From: Streptomyces iranensis
Lineage (GTDB): Bacteria > Actinomycetota > Actinomycetes > Streptomycetales > Streptomycetaceae
Reading direction: 5' to 3'
Length of the DNA stretch: 64,000 nucleotides
NCBI RefSeq assembly: GCF_017874715.1
Contig: NZ_JAGGLR010000025.1
Coordinates: 158,693-222,692 of the forward strand
Part shown: piece after piece, positions 33,123 through 41,173 of the stretch
Position numbering within the stretch: the stretch's first letter is position 1
Layout: each line of letters begins with the position of its first letter
The notes under the pieces: model-generated
The model's input: the letters and a program-made list of their open reading frames with translations, nothing else
Databases searched by the model: none
Told to the model about the DNA's origin: nothing
Translations under genes and position numbers: made by a program

Positions 33123-33578
33123 GTGTCCGCCGCCGCGCCCGCCCCCGCCCTCCCCGTCACCTTCCGGCCGACCAGGACCCGGGCCGTCCTGATGACCGTC
33201 GGTGTCGCCGTCCTGGTCGTCCTCACGGCCGTAGCCCTGCTGTTGGAGCGGCTGGGGCCGGGGGAGCGGGCCAGCTTCGTCCTCACCGGACTGCTCTTCT
33301 TCGGGGTGCTGACGCTGCTCAGCCGCCCCAAGGTGGTGGCCGAGGAGGGCGGTGTGACGGTGGTCAACCTCACCACCAAGCGCCGGCTGGAGTGGGCGGA
33401 GGTGCTCCGGGTCAATCTGCGCCCCGGCGACCCCTGGGTCTATCTGGACCTCGCCGACGGCACCAGCCTGCCCGCGATGGGCATTCAGCCGGGCATCGCC
33501 AAGGCGCACGCCATCAGCGACGCGCGGGCCCTGCGCGCCCTCGCCGAGCGGCACGGGACGGGCCGTGCCGCGGACTGA
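33123..33578 (+). CDS. PH domain-containing membrane protein
   Basis: A 151-residue protein with two adjacent membrane helices (about 21-65, AVLMTVGVAVLVVLTAVALL and FVLTGLLFFGVLTLL) and a cytosolic bacterial PH domain (VVAEEGGVTVVNLTTKRRLEW to WVYLDLADGTSLPAMGIQ). The GTG at 33123 is the likely start. The gene conventionally follows hisG in streptomycetes; no function is established. Confidence 0.85.
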   Translation: MSAAAPAPALPVTFRPTRTRAVLMTVGVAVLVVLTAVALLLERLGPGERASFVLTGLLFFGVLTLLSRPKVVAEEGGVTVVNLTTKRRLEWAEVLRVNLRPGDPWVYLDLADGTSLPAMGIQPGIAKAHAISDARALRALAERHGTGRAAD

Positions 33579-33867
33579 GCCACCCGGCCGTACCGCCCGG
33601 CCCCGGCGGTGTTGAGCAGCCCCTTTACGTCCGCTTCCGCCCCCTGCCGGGCGGGCCCCACGAACCGGCCGACGAGCGGATCGGCACTCCAACGGCGTGA
33701 GGGGCCTGCCCGTCATGCCCCATCCTTGATTACTCTGTTGCCGGGGCCGAACGGTGCCCCGCCCCGCCTCTCCAGCGCGCACGCCCGCGTGGCGCCCCCG
33801 GCGGGCTCCCCTGCGACCCGAGGAGTGACTCCCTCAGCAGATGGACGGATCGTCCTGTAGTACCTGC

Positions 33868-33893
33868 GCCGCCGCCGACCACGAGGCGGCGGC
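33868..33893 (+). promoter_or_regulatory. Start-adjacent hairpin in the CNNM operon leader
   Basis: GCCGCCGCC (33868-33876) pairs perfectly with GGCGGCGGC (33885-33893), which abuts the ATG at 33894; the only ribosome-binding-like string (GAGG) is in the loop and right arm. The 315-base gap from 33579 has no gene but is rich in potential stems and a possible -10 (TACTCT, 33731-33736), so a structured leader of about 150 bases is plausible. It matches no riboswitch I recognise. Confidence 0.6.
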
Positions 33894-35264
33894 ATGAGCA
33901 TCACCCTTTCCCTCCTGCTGCTGTCCGCGGCACTCGTCCTGATCCTCGCCAACGGCTTCTTCGTGGCCGCCGAATTCGGCCTGGTCACCGTCGAGCGGCC
34001 GGACGCCGAGCGAGCCGCCGACGAGGGCGACAAGCGCGCCCGTACCGTCGTCGAGGCGCTGCGCGAGCTGTCCTTCCAGCTCTCCGGCACCCAGCTCGGC
34101 ATCACCATCACCTCGCTGATCGTCGGCATGCTGGCCGAGCCCGCGCTCGGCCATCTGCTAACCGCGCCGCTGGAGGCGGCCGGGCTGCCGCACGGCGCCG
34201 TGTCCGGTGTCGCCATCGTGCTCGGCATGCTGCTGGCGTCCGCCGTCCAGATGGTCATCGGCGAGCTGGTGCCCAAGAACTGGGCGGTCTCCCGGCCGCT
34301 GCAGGTCGCCCGCTTCGTCGCGGGCCCGCAGTACGCCTTCGCCCGCTTCTTCCGGCCCGTGATCGCCCTGCTCAACACCGTGGCCAACCGGCTGGTGCGG
34401 GCGCTGGGCGTGGAGCCCACCGAAGAGCTGGCCTCCGCCCGCACCCCCGGTGAGCTGGTCTCGCTCGCCCGCCACTCGGCGCGGGCCGGCGCGCTCGAAC
34501 AGGACACCGCCGATCTGTTCGTCCGTACCCTCTCGCTGGGCGAGCTGACCGCCCAGCACGTGATGACCCCGCGGGTGCGGGTGAGCGCGCTGCACTCCAC
34601 GGCGACCGCTGTGGATGTGCTCAATCTCACCCGGGCCACCGGGCTGTCCCGCTTTCCCGTCTACCGCGACCGGCTGGACGAGGTCATCGGGATGGTGCAC
34701 CTCAAGGACGCCCTCGCGGTGCCGTCCGACGACCGGCTGCGCACACCCGTCAGCCGGATCGCCCAGTCCCCGGTGCTGGTCCCCGAGACGCTGCCGGTCC
34801 AGCCGCTGCTGGAGCGGCTGCGCAGCGAGCAGCCGATAGCCGTGGTCGTCGACGAGTACGGCGGCACGGCCGGTGTGGTCACGCTGGAGGACATCGTCGA
34901 GGAGCTGGTCGGCGAGGTGCGCGACGAGCACGACGACGAGGCCGCGGAGACCCCCGACCTGGTGCAGACCCTCACCGAGGACGGCCGCACCGTATGGGAC
35001 GCCGACGGCGGCTGCCGCGTCGACACCCTGCGCCGGATCGGCCTCGACGCGCCCGACGGGCCGTACGAGACCGTGGCCGGGCTGGTGGCCGATCTGCTGG
35101 CGCGGATCCCCGTCCCCGGCGACATCGCCGAGCTGCCCGGCTGGAAGCTGGCCGTCCGGCAGGTCGGCCACCACCGGGCGGAACTGGTGCGCATCGTCCG
35201 TACGAGTACGCCGCCCGTGCAGCCGAGTGCCCCTGCCGTGGCCGGGAAGGCGGTCGGACGATGA
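33894..35264 (+). CDS. CNNM/CorC (HlyC)-family transport protein, first of pair
   Basis: A 456-residue protein with an N-terminal DUF21/CNNM membrane domain (residues 1 to about 195; GITITSLIVGMLAEP, MVIGELVPKNWAVSRP), a CBS pair (about 215-345; HVMTPRVRV, VDEYGGTAGVVTLEDIVEELVGE), and a C-terminal CorC_HlyC domain. Such proteins act in Mg or Co efflux and homeostasis. The start directly follows a hairpin. The stop overlaps the next gene (ATGA), so the two are translationally coupled and may form a heteromer. Confidence 0.9.
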   Translation: MSITLSLLLLSAALVLILANGFFVAAEFGLVTVERPDAERAADEGDKRARTVVEALRELSFQLSGTQLGITITSLIVGMLAEPALGHLLTAPLEAAGLPHGAVSGVAIVLGMLLASAVQMVIGELVPKNWAVSRPLQVARFVAGPQYAFARFFRPVIALLNTVANRLVRALGVEPTEELASARTPGELVSLARHSARAGALEQDTADLFVRTLSLGELTAQHVMTPRVRVSALHSTATAVDVLNLTRATGLSRFPVYRDRLDEVIGMVHLKDALAVPSDDRLRTPVSRIAQSPVLVPETLPVQPLLERLRSEQPIAVVVDEYGGTAGVVTLEDIVEELVGEVRDEHDDEAAETPDLVQTLTEDGRTVWDADGGCRVDTLRRIGLDAPDGPYETVAGLVADLLARIPVPGDIAELPGWKLAVRQVGHHRAELVRIVRTSTPPVQPSAPAVAGKAVGR

Positions 35265-36373
35265 GTCTGGTACAGCTTCTCTTCGCCGTTCTGCTGGTCC
35301 TGGCCAACGGCTTCTTCGTGGGCGCCGAGTTCGCCCTGGTCTCGGTGCGCCGCAGCCAGATCGAGCCGCGCGCGGCCGAGGGCTCCGGGCGCGCCCGTAC
35401 GGTGCTCACGGGCCTGGAGAACCTGCCGCAGATGATGGCGGCCGCCCAATTCGGCATCACCATCTGCTCGCTGACCCTCGGCGCGGTCGCCGAGCCGACC
35501 GTCGCCGAACTGCTGGAGCCGGTCTTCCACGCCGTCCATCTGCCCGAGCAGCTGATCCATCCGCTCGGCTACGCCATCGCGCTCGCCCTGGTGGTCTTCC
35601 TCCATCTGGTCATCGGCGAGATGGTGCCGAAGAACCTGGCCATGGCGGCGCCGGACAAGACCGCGCTGTGGCTGGGCCCCGGGCTGGTCGCCTTCGCGCG
35701 GCTGTGCCGGCCGGTCACCGCGCTGCTGGGGGCGTGCGCCCGGCTGGTGCTTCGGCTGTTCCGGGTGGAGCCCAAGGACGAGGTCGAAGCCGTCTTCACC
35801 AGCGAGCAGCTGACCCATCTGGTCGAGGACTCCCGGCAGGCCGGGCTGCTCGACCCCGGGGAGCAGGCGCGGCTGGCGGACGCCCTGGAGCTGGGCAGCC
35901 GCCCGATCACCGACGTCCTCCTGGACCCGGCGGGCCTGGTCACCGTGGATCCCTCGGTCACCCCCCGGCAGATCGAGGAGCTGACCGTGCGCACCGGCTA
36001 CTCGCGCTTCCCGGTGCGCGGCCCCGGCGGCGCCTTCATGGGCTATCTGCATGTGAAGGACGTCCTGGAGCTGGAGTTCCCGGAGCGGGCCGTGCCGCAG
36101 CGGGTCTGGCATCCGATCGAGACGCTCCGGGCGGAGCTTCCGCTGGACGACGCCCTCACCGCGATGCGCCGGGCCGCCTCCCATCTGGCGGCCGTCGCCG
36201 ACGCGTCGGGCACGGTGCTGGGGCTGGTGGCCCTGGAGGACGTCCTGGAGAAGCTGGTCGGCGAGGTCCACGACCCCGCCCACCGGGACGGGACCCGGGA
36301 CCGGGTGGCCGAGCCCAGGGGTGAGGCGGCGCCCGCCGTGCCCTCCGGGGAGGAGCGGGCGATGGTCGGCTGA
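35261..36373 (+). CDS. CNNM/CorC-family transport protein, second of pair
   Basis: A 370-residue paralogue of the preceding gene: CNNM membrane domain (GITICSLTLGAVAEP; LVIGEMVPKNLAMAAP) plus CBS pair, but the C-terminal CorC_HlyC domain is missing and the protein ends in a short charged tail. The CBS1 DVLLDPAGLV replaces the first partner's HVMTPRVRV. The ATG overlaps the upstream stop. Loss of the C-terminal domain in one partner is consistent with a heterodimer sharing one regulatory domain; this is inference. Confidence 0.9.
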   Translation: MSLVQLLFAVLLVLANGFFVGAEFALVSVRRSQIEPRAAEGSGRARTVLTGLENLPQMMAAAQFGITICSLTLGAVAEPTVAELLEPVFHAVHLPEQLIHPLGYAIALALVVFLHLVIGEMVPKNLAMAAPDKTALWLGPGLVAFARLCRPVTALLGACARLVLRLFRVEPKDEVEAVFTSEQLTHLVEDSRQAGLLDPGEQARLADALELGSRPITDVLLDPAGLVTVDPSVTPRQIEELTVRTGYSRFPVRGPGGAFMGYLHVKDVLELEFPERAVPQRVWHPIETLRAELPLDDALTAMRRAASHLAAVADASGTVLGLVALEDVLEKLVGEVHDPAHRDGTRDRVAEPRGEAAPAVPSGEERAMVG

Positions 36374-36375
36374 CC

Positions 36376-36435
36376 GCGGTCGCGGTCGCGGTCGCGGTTG
36401 CGGTTGCAGTTGCGGTTGCAGTTGCGGTTGCGGTT
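36376..36435. repeat. Ten tandem GCGGTY hexamers
   Basis: Exactly ten hexamers (GCGGTC/GCGGTT, two with GCAGTT) begin two bases after the second CNNM stop codon and run into the long inverted repeat. Confidence 0.9.
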
Positions 36436-36639
36436 GCGCCTGCGGCGGGCCGTTCCCCTACCCGCCCCTTCCCGAACCATGGGGCTCCGCCCCCTGGACC
36501 CCGGACGCCCTTCGGGCGTGTCCTCAAGCGCCGGACGGGCTGAAAATCAGCCCCTCCGGCGCTTGAGGAGCGGGGTCCGGGGCGGAGCCCCGGTTGTGGG
36601 AAGGGCGGGTAGGGGAAGGCCCGCCGCAGGCGCAACCGC
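36430..36639. terminator. 210-bp inverted repeat between convergent genes
   Basis: The left arm (36430 on, GCGGTTGCGCCTGCGGCGGG) is matched with small indels by the right arm ending at 36639; an internal hairpin CCTCAAGCGCCGG...CCGGCGCTTGAGG with a GCTGAAAATCAGC tip occupies about 36521-36569. It ends just before the AAA+ stop codon and is likely a bidirectional terminator. The left arm resembles the elements at 1214-1271 and 20696-20755. Confidence 0.8.
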
Positions 36640-36646
36640 AGGCGCG

Positions 36647-38536
36647 CTACCCCAGGGGCGGGTCCTGGGGGTCGCGGTACATCGGACCGCGGCCCGACAG
36701 GACCTCCCCGTACGCCTGCATCAGATCCGGCAGCCGCAACGTGGCGAGGTCGTCCCGGGTCGGAGTGCCACTCCACCCGGACAGCCGCAGATCCCGGTAC
36801 GCGCAGCTCTTCTCGTACAGCGTGCGCAGAAACCGCCCGTTCCCCAGCTCGTCGATCCAGCCCTGGTCCACCACATGGCCGCTGATGCTGCGCAGCTCCT
36901 CCACCGACTCCTCGTCCCACACGTCCCCGTTCTCCGCCGCCAGCACCTCACCGATCCGGGTGAGCTCCAGCGGGCGGTAGCTGGGGAAGTCGACGCGGGT
37001 GGTGAAGCGCGAGCCGAGACCGGGGTTGGCGGCCAGCAGCCGGTCCATGCCCTCGGGGTAGCCGGCGAGGATCACCACGAGCCGGTCGCGGTTGTCCTCG
37101 GCCCGCTTGAGCAGCACCTGAAGCGCCTCGTCGCCGTACGCGTCGCCCTTGCTGTAGCCCGAGTTGGACAGGCTGTACGCCTCGTCGACGAAGAGCACCC
37201 CGCCGAGCGCGGAGTCGATCAGCTCATTGGCCTTCACCGCCGTCTGGCCCAGATACTCGCCGACCAGGTCGGCGCGCCCGGCCTCCACCAGATGGTCTCC
37301 GCCGAGCAGTCCGAGGGCGTAGAAGACCCGGCCGAGGATGCGGGCCACGGTGGTCTTGCCGGTGCCTGAGGGCCCGGAGAAGACGAAGTGCCGCTTGGGC
37401 GGCTGGACCGGCAGGCCCTGCCCGGCGCGCAGCCGCGCCATGTGGAGCTGCGCCGACAGCGCCCGGACCTGCCGCTTGACCGGCTCCAGGCCGACCATGC
37501 GCTCCAGCTCCTGGAGCGCGCTCTCCAGCAGCACCGGATCGGAGGGGCCGGGCTGGGACGGCAGTCCGGCCCGGTCGCGCGTGCCGCCCGCGCCCATCAC
37601 GGCGGGGCCCATCAGCGGCGGTCCATCGGGCCCCTCGCCCGCGGCGCGCGGATCGCGGCCGTCGGACAGCGTGTCGGCGGGGTCGGTGGCGGTGGCGTCC
37701 CGGCCGTCGGTGGTGTCCTGGCCACCGGCCCCGGCCAGCGATACGGCGGCGAGGTCCGCGGGCTCGTCAAGACCGTCGGACTCGGCTATCGCCGCCAGCC
37801 GCGCCGAGGTGTCCATGAAGGTGGAGTCGATGCGGTGCACCGCGCGGTAGAGGGGGAGCGCGGCGGCGCTGCGCCCGGTGCCCTCATGGGCGCGGGCGAG
37901 CCAGTAGCGCAGCTCCTTGCGCTGGGGCTGTTCGCTGCGACAGCGCATTAAGGCGGCGGCGAGCAGCGGTTCGGCCTGGCTGTACATCTCCAGCCGGACC
38001 CGCGCCATCCCGGCGAACAGACCGGCCTCGATGCCCAGGAACGGATCGTCCAGCAGCGGCTCGGTGTGGCGCACCAGCTGCTCCCAGTCCTTGACCAGAT
38101 AGGCGCGGCAGGCGTGCAGGAAGCGAGCCTGCGGATCGGCCTCCACCGGAGGGCAGCCGGCCAGCGCCCGGTCCAGCTCGGGCACATGGCGGCCGTCGAG
38201 CCAGTGGGAGGCGTGGGCGAGCAGCAGGTCCCGGCTGGTCTCCAGCACGGGCTGGACCCACCAGCCCAGCCAGTACCAGGAGTTGATGGTGCGGCGGTGC
38301 CGGGCGCGCTGCTCGCCGAAGCGGTCGCGGTGCCGGTACATCCGCAGCAGCGCCGCCGCCGTGTCGGCCCGCAGCGCGTGCAGTCCGAGCCAGGCGTCGG
38401 CCATTCCCGGATCGAGCCGGGTGGCGGCCCGGAACTCCTCCTCGGCCTGTGCGTACGCGCCCATCGTGTAGGCATCGACGGCTCGCAGCCAGGCGAGGTC
38501 GGCCGGGGCGTGCGAACCCTGCGTGCCGAAATTCAT
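36647..38536 (-). CDS. TPR-AAA+ ATPase, EccA-like (CbxX/CfqX family)
   Basis: A 629-residue protein. The N-terminal 260 residues are TPR-like helices (YTMGAYAQAEEEFRAATRLDPGMADAW). A disordered Gly/Asp-rich linker spans about 265-340. The AAA+ domain has Walker A GPSGTGKTT (388-396), Walker B VLFVDEAYSL (about 450) and sensor text VILAGYPEGMDRLL. This is the architecture of EccA, the cytosolic ATPase of some type VII (ESX) systems, but no esx, eccB-E or WXG100 genes are nearby. The ATG at 38536 starts MNFGTQGSHAPADLAW. The upstream 400 bases may carry a small RNA or attenuator. Confidence 0.88.
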   Translation of the reverse strand: MNFGTQGSHAPADLAWLRAVDAYTMGAYAQAEEEFRAATRLDPGMADAWLGLHALRADTAAALLRMYRHRDRFGEQRARHRRTINSWYWLGWWVQPVLETSRDLLLAHASHWLDGRHVPELDRALAGCPPVEADPQARFLHACRAYLVKDWEQLVRHTEPLLDDPFLGIEAGLFAGMARVRLEMYSQAEPLLAAALMRCRSEQPQRKELRYWLARAHEGTGRSAAALPLYRAVHRIDSTFMDTSARLAAIAESDGLDEPADLAAVSLAGAGGQDTTDGRDATATDPADTLSDGRDPRAAGEGPDGPPLMGPAVMGAGGTRDRAGLPSQPGPSDPVLLESALQELERMVGLEPVKRQVRALSAQLHMARLRAGQGLPVQPPKRHFVFSGPSGTGKTTVARILGRVFYALGLLGGDHLVEAGRADLVGEYLGQTAVKANELIDSALGGVLFVDEAYSLSNSGYSKGDAYGDEALQVLLKRAEDNRDRLVVILAGYPEGMDRLLAANPGLGSRFTTRVDFPSYRPLELTRIGEVLAAENGDVWDEESVEELRSISGHVVDQGWIDELGNGRFLRTLYEKSCAYRDLRLSGWSGTPTRDDLATLRLPDLMQAYGEVLSGRGPMYRDPQDPPLG

Positions 38537-38771
38537 CACGTCCCCCACAACCGCTGCCCCCGTGGATGCCGCAGGGGCGACTGCCCCTTTCGCATCGTAC
38601 CTGCGCAACTCGCATGGGCCGAGGGTGCCGCACTGATGTTCGTCGCAATCACACAAGGTCGGGCGGGTGTGCGCGGGGGCGTGTAGGGGGCGCACAAAGG
38701 TCTGGGACGAGTCGTCACCCAGAGTGACGGAGCGGCCGCGCAAAGCAGCGGAAAACCGGCGCCAGACAGGA

Positions 38772-38838
38772 CGAAGCCCCCGATCACGGGGGAACAACCG
38801 GGGGCTTCGCGTTGTGGGACGACTCGTACGAGTCGCAC
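38772..38838 (-). ncRNA. Candidate small RNA or transcription attenuator
   Basis: A minus-strand promoter at 38845-38874 predicts a start near 38838. The transcript first crosses a perfect 16-bp palindrome (CGACTCGTACGAGTCG, 38820-38835), then an 11-bp GC-rich stem (38799-38809 with 38772-38782, loop 16) followed by TCCTGTCTGG. An alternative inner hairpin CCCCCG/CGGGGG competes with it. It could be a roughly 65-base RNA or an attenuator about 240 bases upstream of the AAA+ gene. No family recognised. The rest of 38537-38936 shows no gene. Confidence 0.4.
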
Positions 38839-38844
38839 ATTGAG

Positions 38845-38874
38845 AACGTAAGACCTGTATGGGCCCCAGGTCAA
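38845..38874 (-). promoter_or_regulatory. Minus-strand promoter upstream of the candidate RNA
   Basis: Read leftward: TTGACC (38874-38869), 18 bp, TACGTT (38850-38845). This is the best sigma-70-type match in the 400-base gap before the AAA+ gene. Confidence 0.5.
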
Positions 38875-38936
38875 GCCGAGTTGGAGTACGCGTCATGCCT
38901 CGGGCGGCGGCGTCAGGTCCGGTCGGGGGCATCGGC

Positions 38937-39566
38937 TCACGCTGTGTGAGGCCAGGGGGTGTTTCCGTCGGTAGCCGCGGGTCCCGGTAGCACCTCATAC
39001 CCCTCCTTCCGCTGCTGTACCAAGGCTCCTGCGTACGGACGGGACGGGTCGGCGGCGAAATGCGCACGCTCGGCGGGCAGCCATCCGTCCCAGAATGCGG
39101 ACATCCCCGGGCCGTCCCGCAGCTGACCGCGCCGCCAGGAGTCCCGCTCGGGCAGATCCATCCACAACAGCTGCGCCAGCCGCGGGCGCGTCGCGCGGCG
39201 GCCGCTGCCGACGCCCTCCAGCAGCACGACCGGCGCGGGGTCCAGCCGCCGCCGGGCGGTGGCGAAGCGGCGCTCCACCCAGTCGTACGGGGCGTACCGC
39301 GCGGCCGTGCCCCGGGCCAGCGGGGCGAGGACGTGGGTGTGCAGCCGCCCGGCCCAGCCGAAGAGCTCCTCATGGGTGGCGAAGTCGTCCGTGTGCAGCA
39401 CGGGGGCACCGCCGAGCGCCTCGGCCAGCTGCCCGGCGAAGGTGGTCTTCCCGGAGCCCGCATGGCCGTCCACCGCGACCAACCGGACCGGCCCGCAGGA
39501 CGGCGGCAGCGCACACAGGCGCCGCGCCAGTGCGTCCAGGCTGCCAACCGGTCGGTAAGTTCGCAT
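38937..39566 (-). CDS. Uridine kinase-like P-loop protein
   Basis: A 209-residue P-loop kinase: Walker A DGHAGSGKTTFAGQLAEAL (about 33-52), HTDDFATHEELFGWAGRL resembling the nucleoside-binding region, and VVLLEGVGSGRRATRPRL as the Walker-B-like strand. It matches the uridine-kinase-like family of short actinobacterial proteins; the true substrate is not known. The ATG at 39566 is used. It is divergent from the C39-like peptidase gene. Confidence 0.8.
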   Translation of the reverse strand: MRTYRPVGSLDALARRLCALPPSCGPVRLVAVDGHAGSGKTTFAGQLAEALGGAPVLHTDDFATHEELFGWAGRLHTHVLAPLARGTAARYAPYDWVERRFATARRRLDPAPVVLLEGVGSGRRATRPRLAQLLWMDLPERDSWRRGQLRDGPGMSAFWDGWLPAERAHFAADPSRPYAGALVQQRKEGYEVLPGPAATDGNTPWPHTA

Positions 39567-39738
39567 CGGGGACCACCATACGGCCCTTCGGGCTCGTTCA
39601 CTCCATTGGTTCACACCAATATTGATGGAGCGGGCGCTGGGGGAATCACTGGCCTGAGACCACTCGCAGCGGCCATAGTTGTGCGACTGTCGCGCACCCG
39701 CCGCCCACTGGACCGGACGACGACTGGGGGAACCCCGC

Positions 39739-41154
39739 ATGACCAGATCTGGATCCACGCCCCGCCGCTCCGTGCTCGCCGCCGCCCTCGGCGTCGCGGG
39801 CGCCGCCGCCGTCACCACGACAGCCGCCGCGGCCGCCGGAACGGCCCGCCCGGCCCCCGCCGCGAAACGAGCCGCCGGGGACGCCGCGGCCCCGGCGGGC
39901 TCGAAGGCCAAGCGGATCGCGGAGTACCACGGCTGGACCAGCCACGCCGACTGGCTGGCCGGTGCCGCCAAGGGCGTCCGAGCCGAGTCCGGCGCCCGCC
40001 CCGGCATCGTCGTCTCCCGCCCGCTGGGCAGCGTGGACTACACCGATCCGCACACCGGCACCAAGGCCGCCTGGGAGTACGCCACCTGGACCTCACCGGT
40101 GCGCACCCTCTCCGTGCCCGCGACCGAGGCCATCGTCTCCTGGAACGCCCGCACCCCGGCCGGCACCTGGGTCCAGATCGAGCTCAGGGGCACGTACACC
40201 GACGGCTCCGCGACCCCCTGGTACGTGATGGGCCGCTGGGCCTCCGACGACGGGGCCTCCTCCATCCGGCGCACCTCGGTGGACGACCAGAGCGACGACA
40301 AGAGCTCGGTGTGGACCGACACCTTCTCCATCGACGACCCGGCGACCGGGCTGCGGCTCGCGAAGTACCAGGTGCGGCTCACCCTCCACCGCAAGCCCGG
40401 CACCACGCTCACCCCCACGGTGTGGCGGGTCGGCGCGATGGGCTCGGACGTCCCCGACCGGTTCGAGGTGCCCGCCTCCACGCCGGGTCTGGCCAAGGGG
40501 CGCGAACTCGTCGTACCGCGCTATTCGCAGGAGATCCACAAGGGCCAGTACCCGGAGTACGACAACGGCGGCGAGGCGTGGTGCAGCCCCACCTCCTCGC
40601 AGATGATCATCGAGTACTGGGGCCGCAAGCCCTCCGCGAAGGACCTCGCCTGGGTCAACCCGGACTACGCCGATCCGCAGGTCTGCCACGCCGCCCGGTC
40701 GACCTTCGACTACCAGTACGAGGGCTGCGGCAACTGGCCGTTCAACGCCGCCTACGCCGCCACCTACCGCGATCTCCAGGGCGTGGTCACCCGGCTCGGC
40801 TCGCTCACCGACGCCGAGAAGCTGATCGAGGTCGGCATTCCGCTGATCACCTCGCAGTCCTTCCTCAAGACCGAGCTGGACGGCGCGGGGTACGGCACCT
40901 CGGGCCATCTGATGACCGTCATCGGCTTCACGGCGGACGGCGACGTCATCGCCAACGACCCGGCCTCGGCCGACAACGAGGCGGTCCGCCATATCTACAA
41001 GCGGCGGCAGTGGGAGAACATCTGGCTGCGGACGAAGCGGTACAACGCCGACGGCAAGGTGGTCTCGGGCACCGGCGGCGTCTGCTACCTCTACTTCCCG
41101 GCCAAGCCCACCGCCGCCCAGCGGCGGGTGCTGAAGGAGCTCGGCATCCGCTGA
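39739..41154 (+). CDS. Tat-exported C39-like cysteine peptidase
   Basis: A 471-residue protein with a twin-arginine signal (TPRRSVLAAALGVAGAAAV, cleaved after about residue 35), a beta-rich N-terminal region (about 60-245), and a C-terminal peptidase_C39-like papain-fold domain with Cys282 (GGEAWCSPTSSQM), His390 (GTSGHLMTVIG) and an ANDPAS segment supplying the third residue. The domain order is unlike bacteriocin-processing ABC peptidases, so it is probably a secreted cell-wall or protein-degrading enzyme. TGGGGGA precedes the ATG. Confidence 0.87.
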   Translation: MTRSGSTPRRSVLAAALGVAGAAAVTTTAAAAAGTARPAPAAKRAAGDAAAPAGSKAKRIAEYHGWTSHADWLAGAAKGVRAESGARPGIVVSRPLGSVDYTDPHTGTKAAWEYATWTSPVRTLSVPATEAIVSWNARTPAGTWVQIELRGTYTDGSATPWYVMGRWASDDGASSIRRTSVDDQSDDKSSVWTDTFSIDDPATGLRLAKYQVRLTLHRKPGTTLTPTVWRVGAMGSDVPDRFEVPASTPGLAKGRELVVPRYSQEIHKGQYPEYDNGGEAWCSPTSSQMIIEYWGRKPSAKDLAWVNPDYADPQVCHAARSTFDYQYEGCGNWPFNAAYAATYRDLQGVVTRLGSLTDAEKLIEVGIPLITSQSFLKTELDGAGYGTSGHLMTVIGFTADGDVIANDPASADNEAVRHIYKRRQWENIWLRTKRYNADGKVVSGTGGVCYLYFPAKPTAAQRRVLKELGIR

Positions 41155-41173
41155 CGGGGCTCAGGAGGCCGCG

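Noticed and set aside
33579..33893. Known metal riboswitch (M-box or yybP-ykoY) upstream of the CNNM genes
   Set aside because: None of the conserved sequence blocks of those classes could be found; reported only as an unidentified structured leader.
38772..38838. 6C RNA or a tRNA gene in the gap upstream of the AAA+ gene
   Set aside because: No cloverleaf, and the C-runs are in stems rather than in two C-rich hairpin loops as in 6C RNA.
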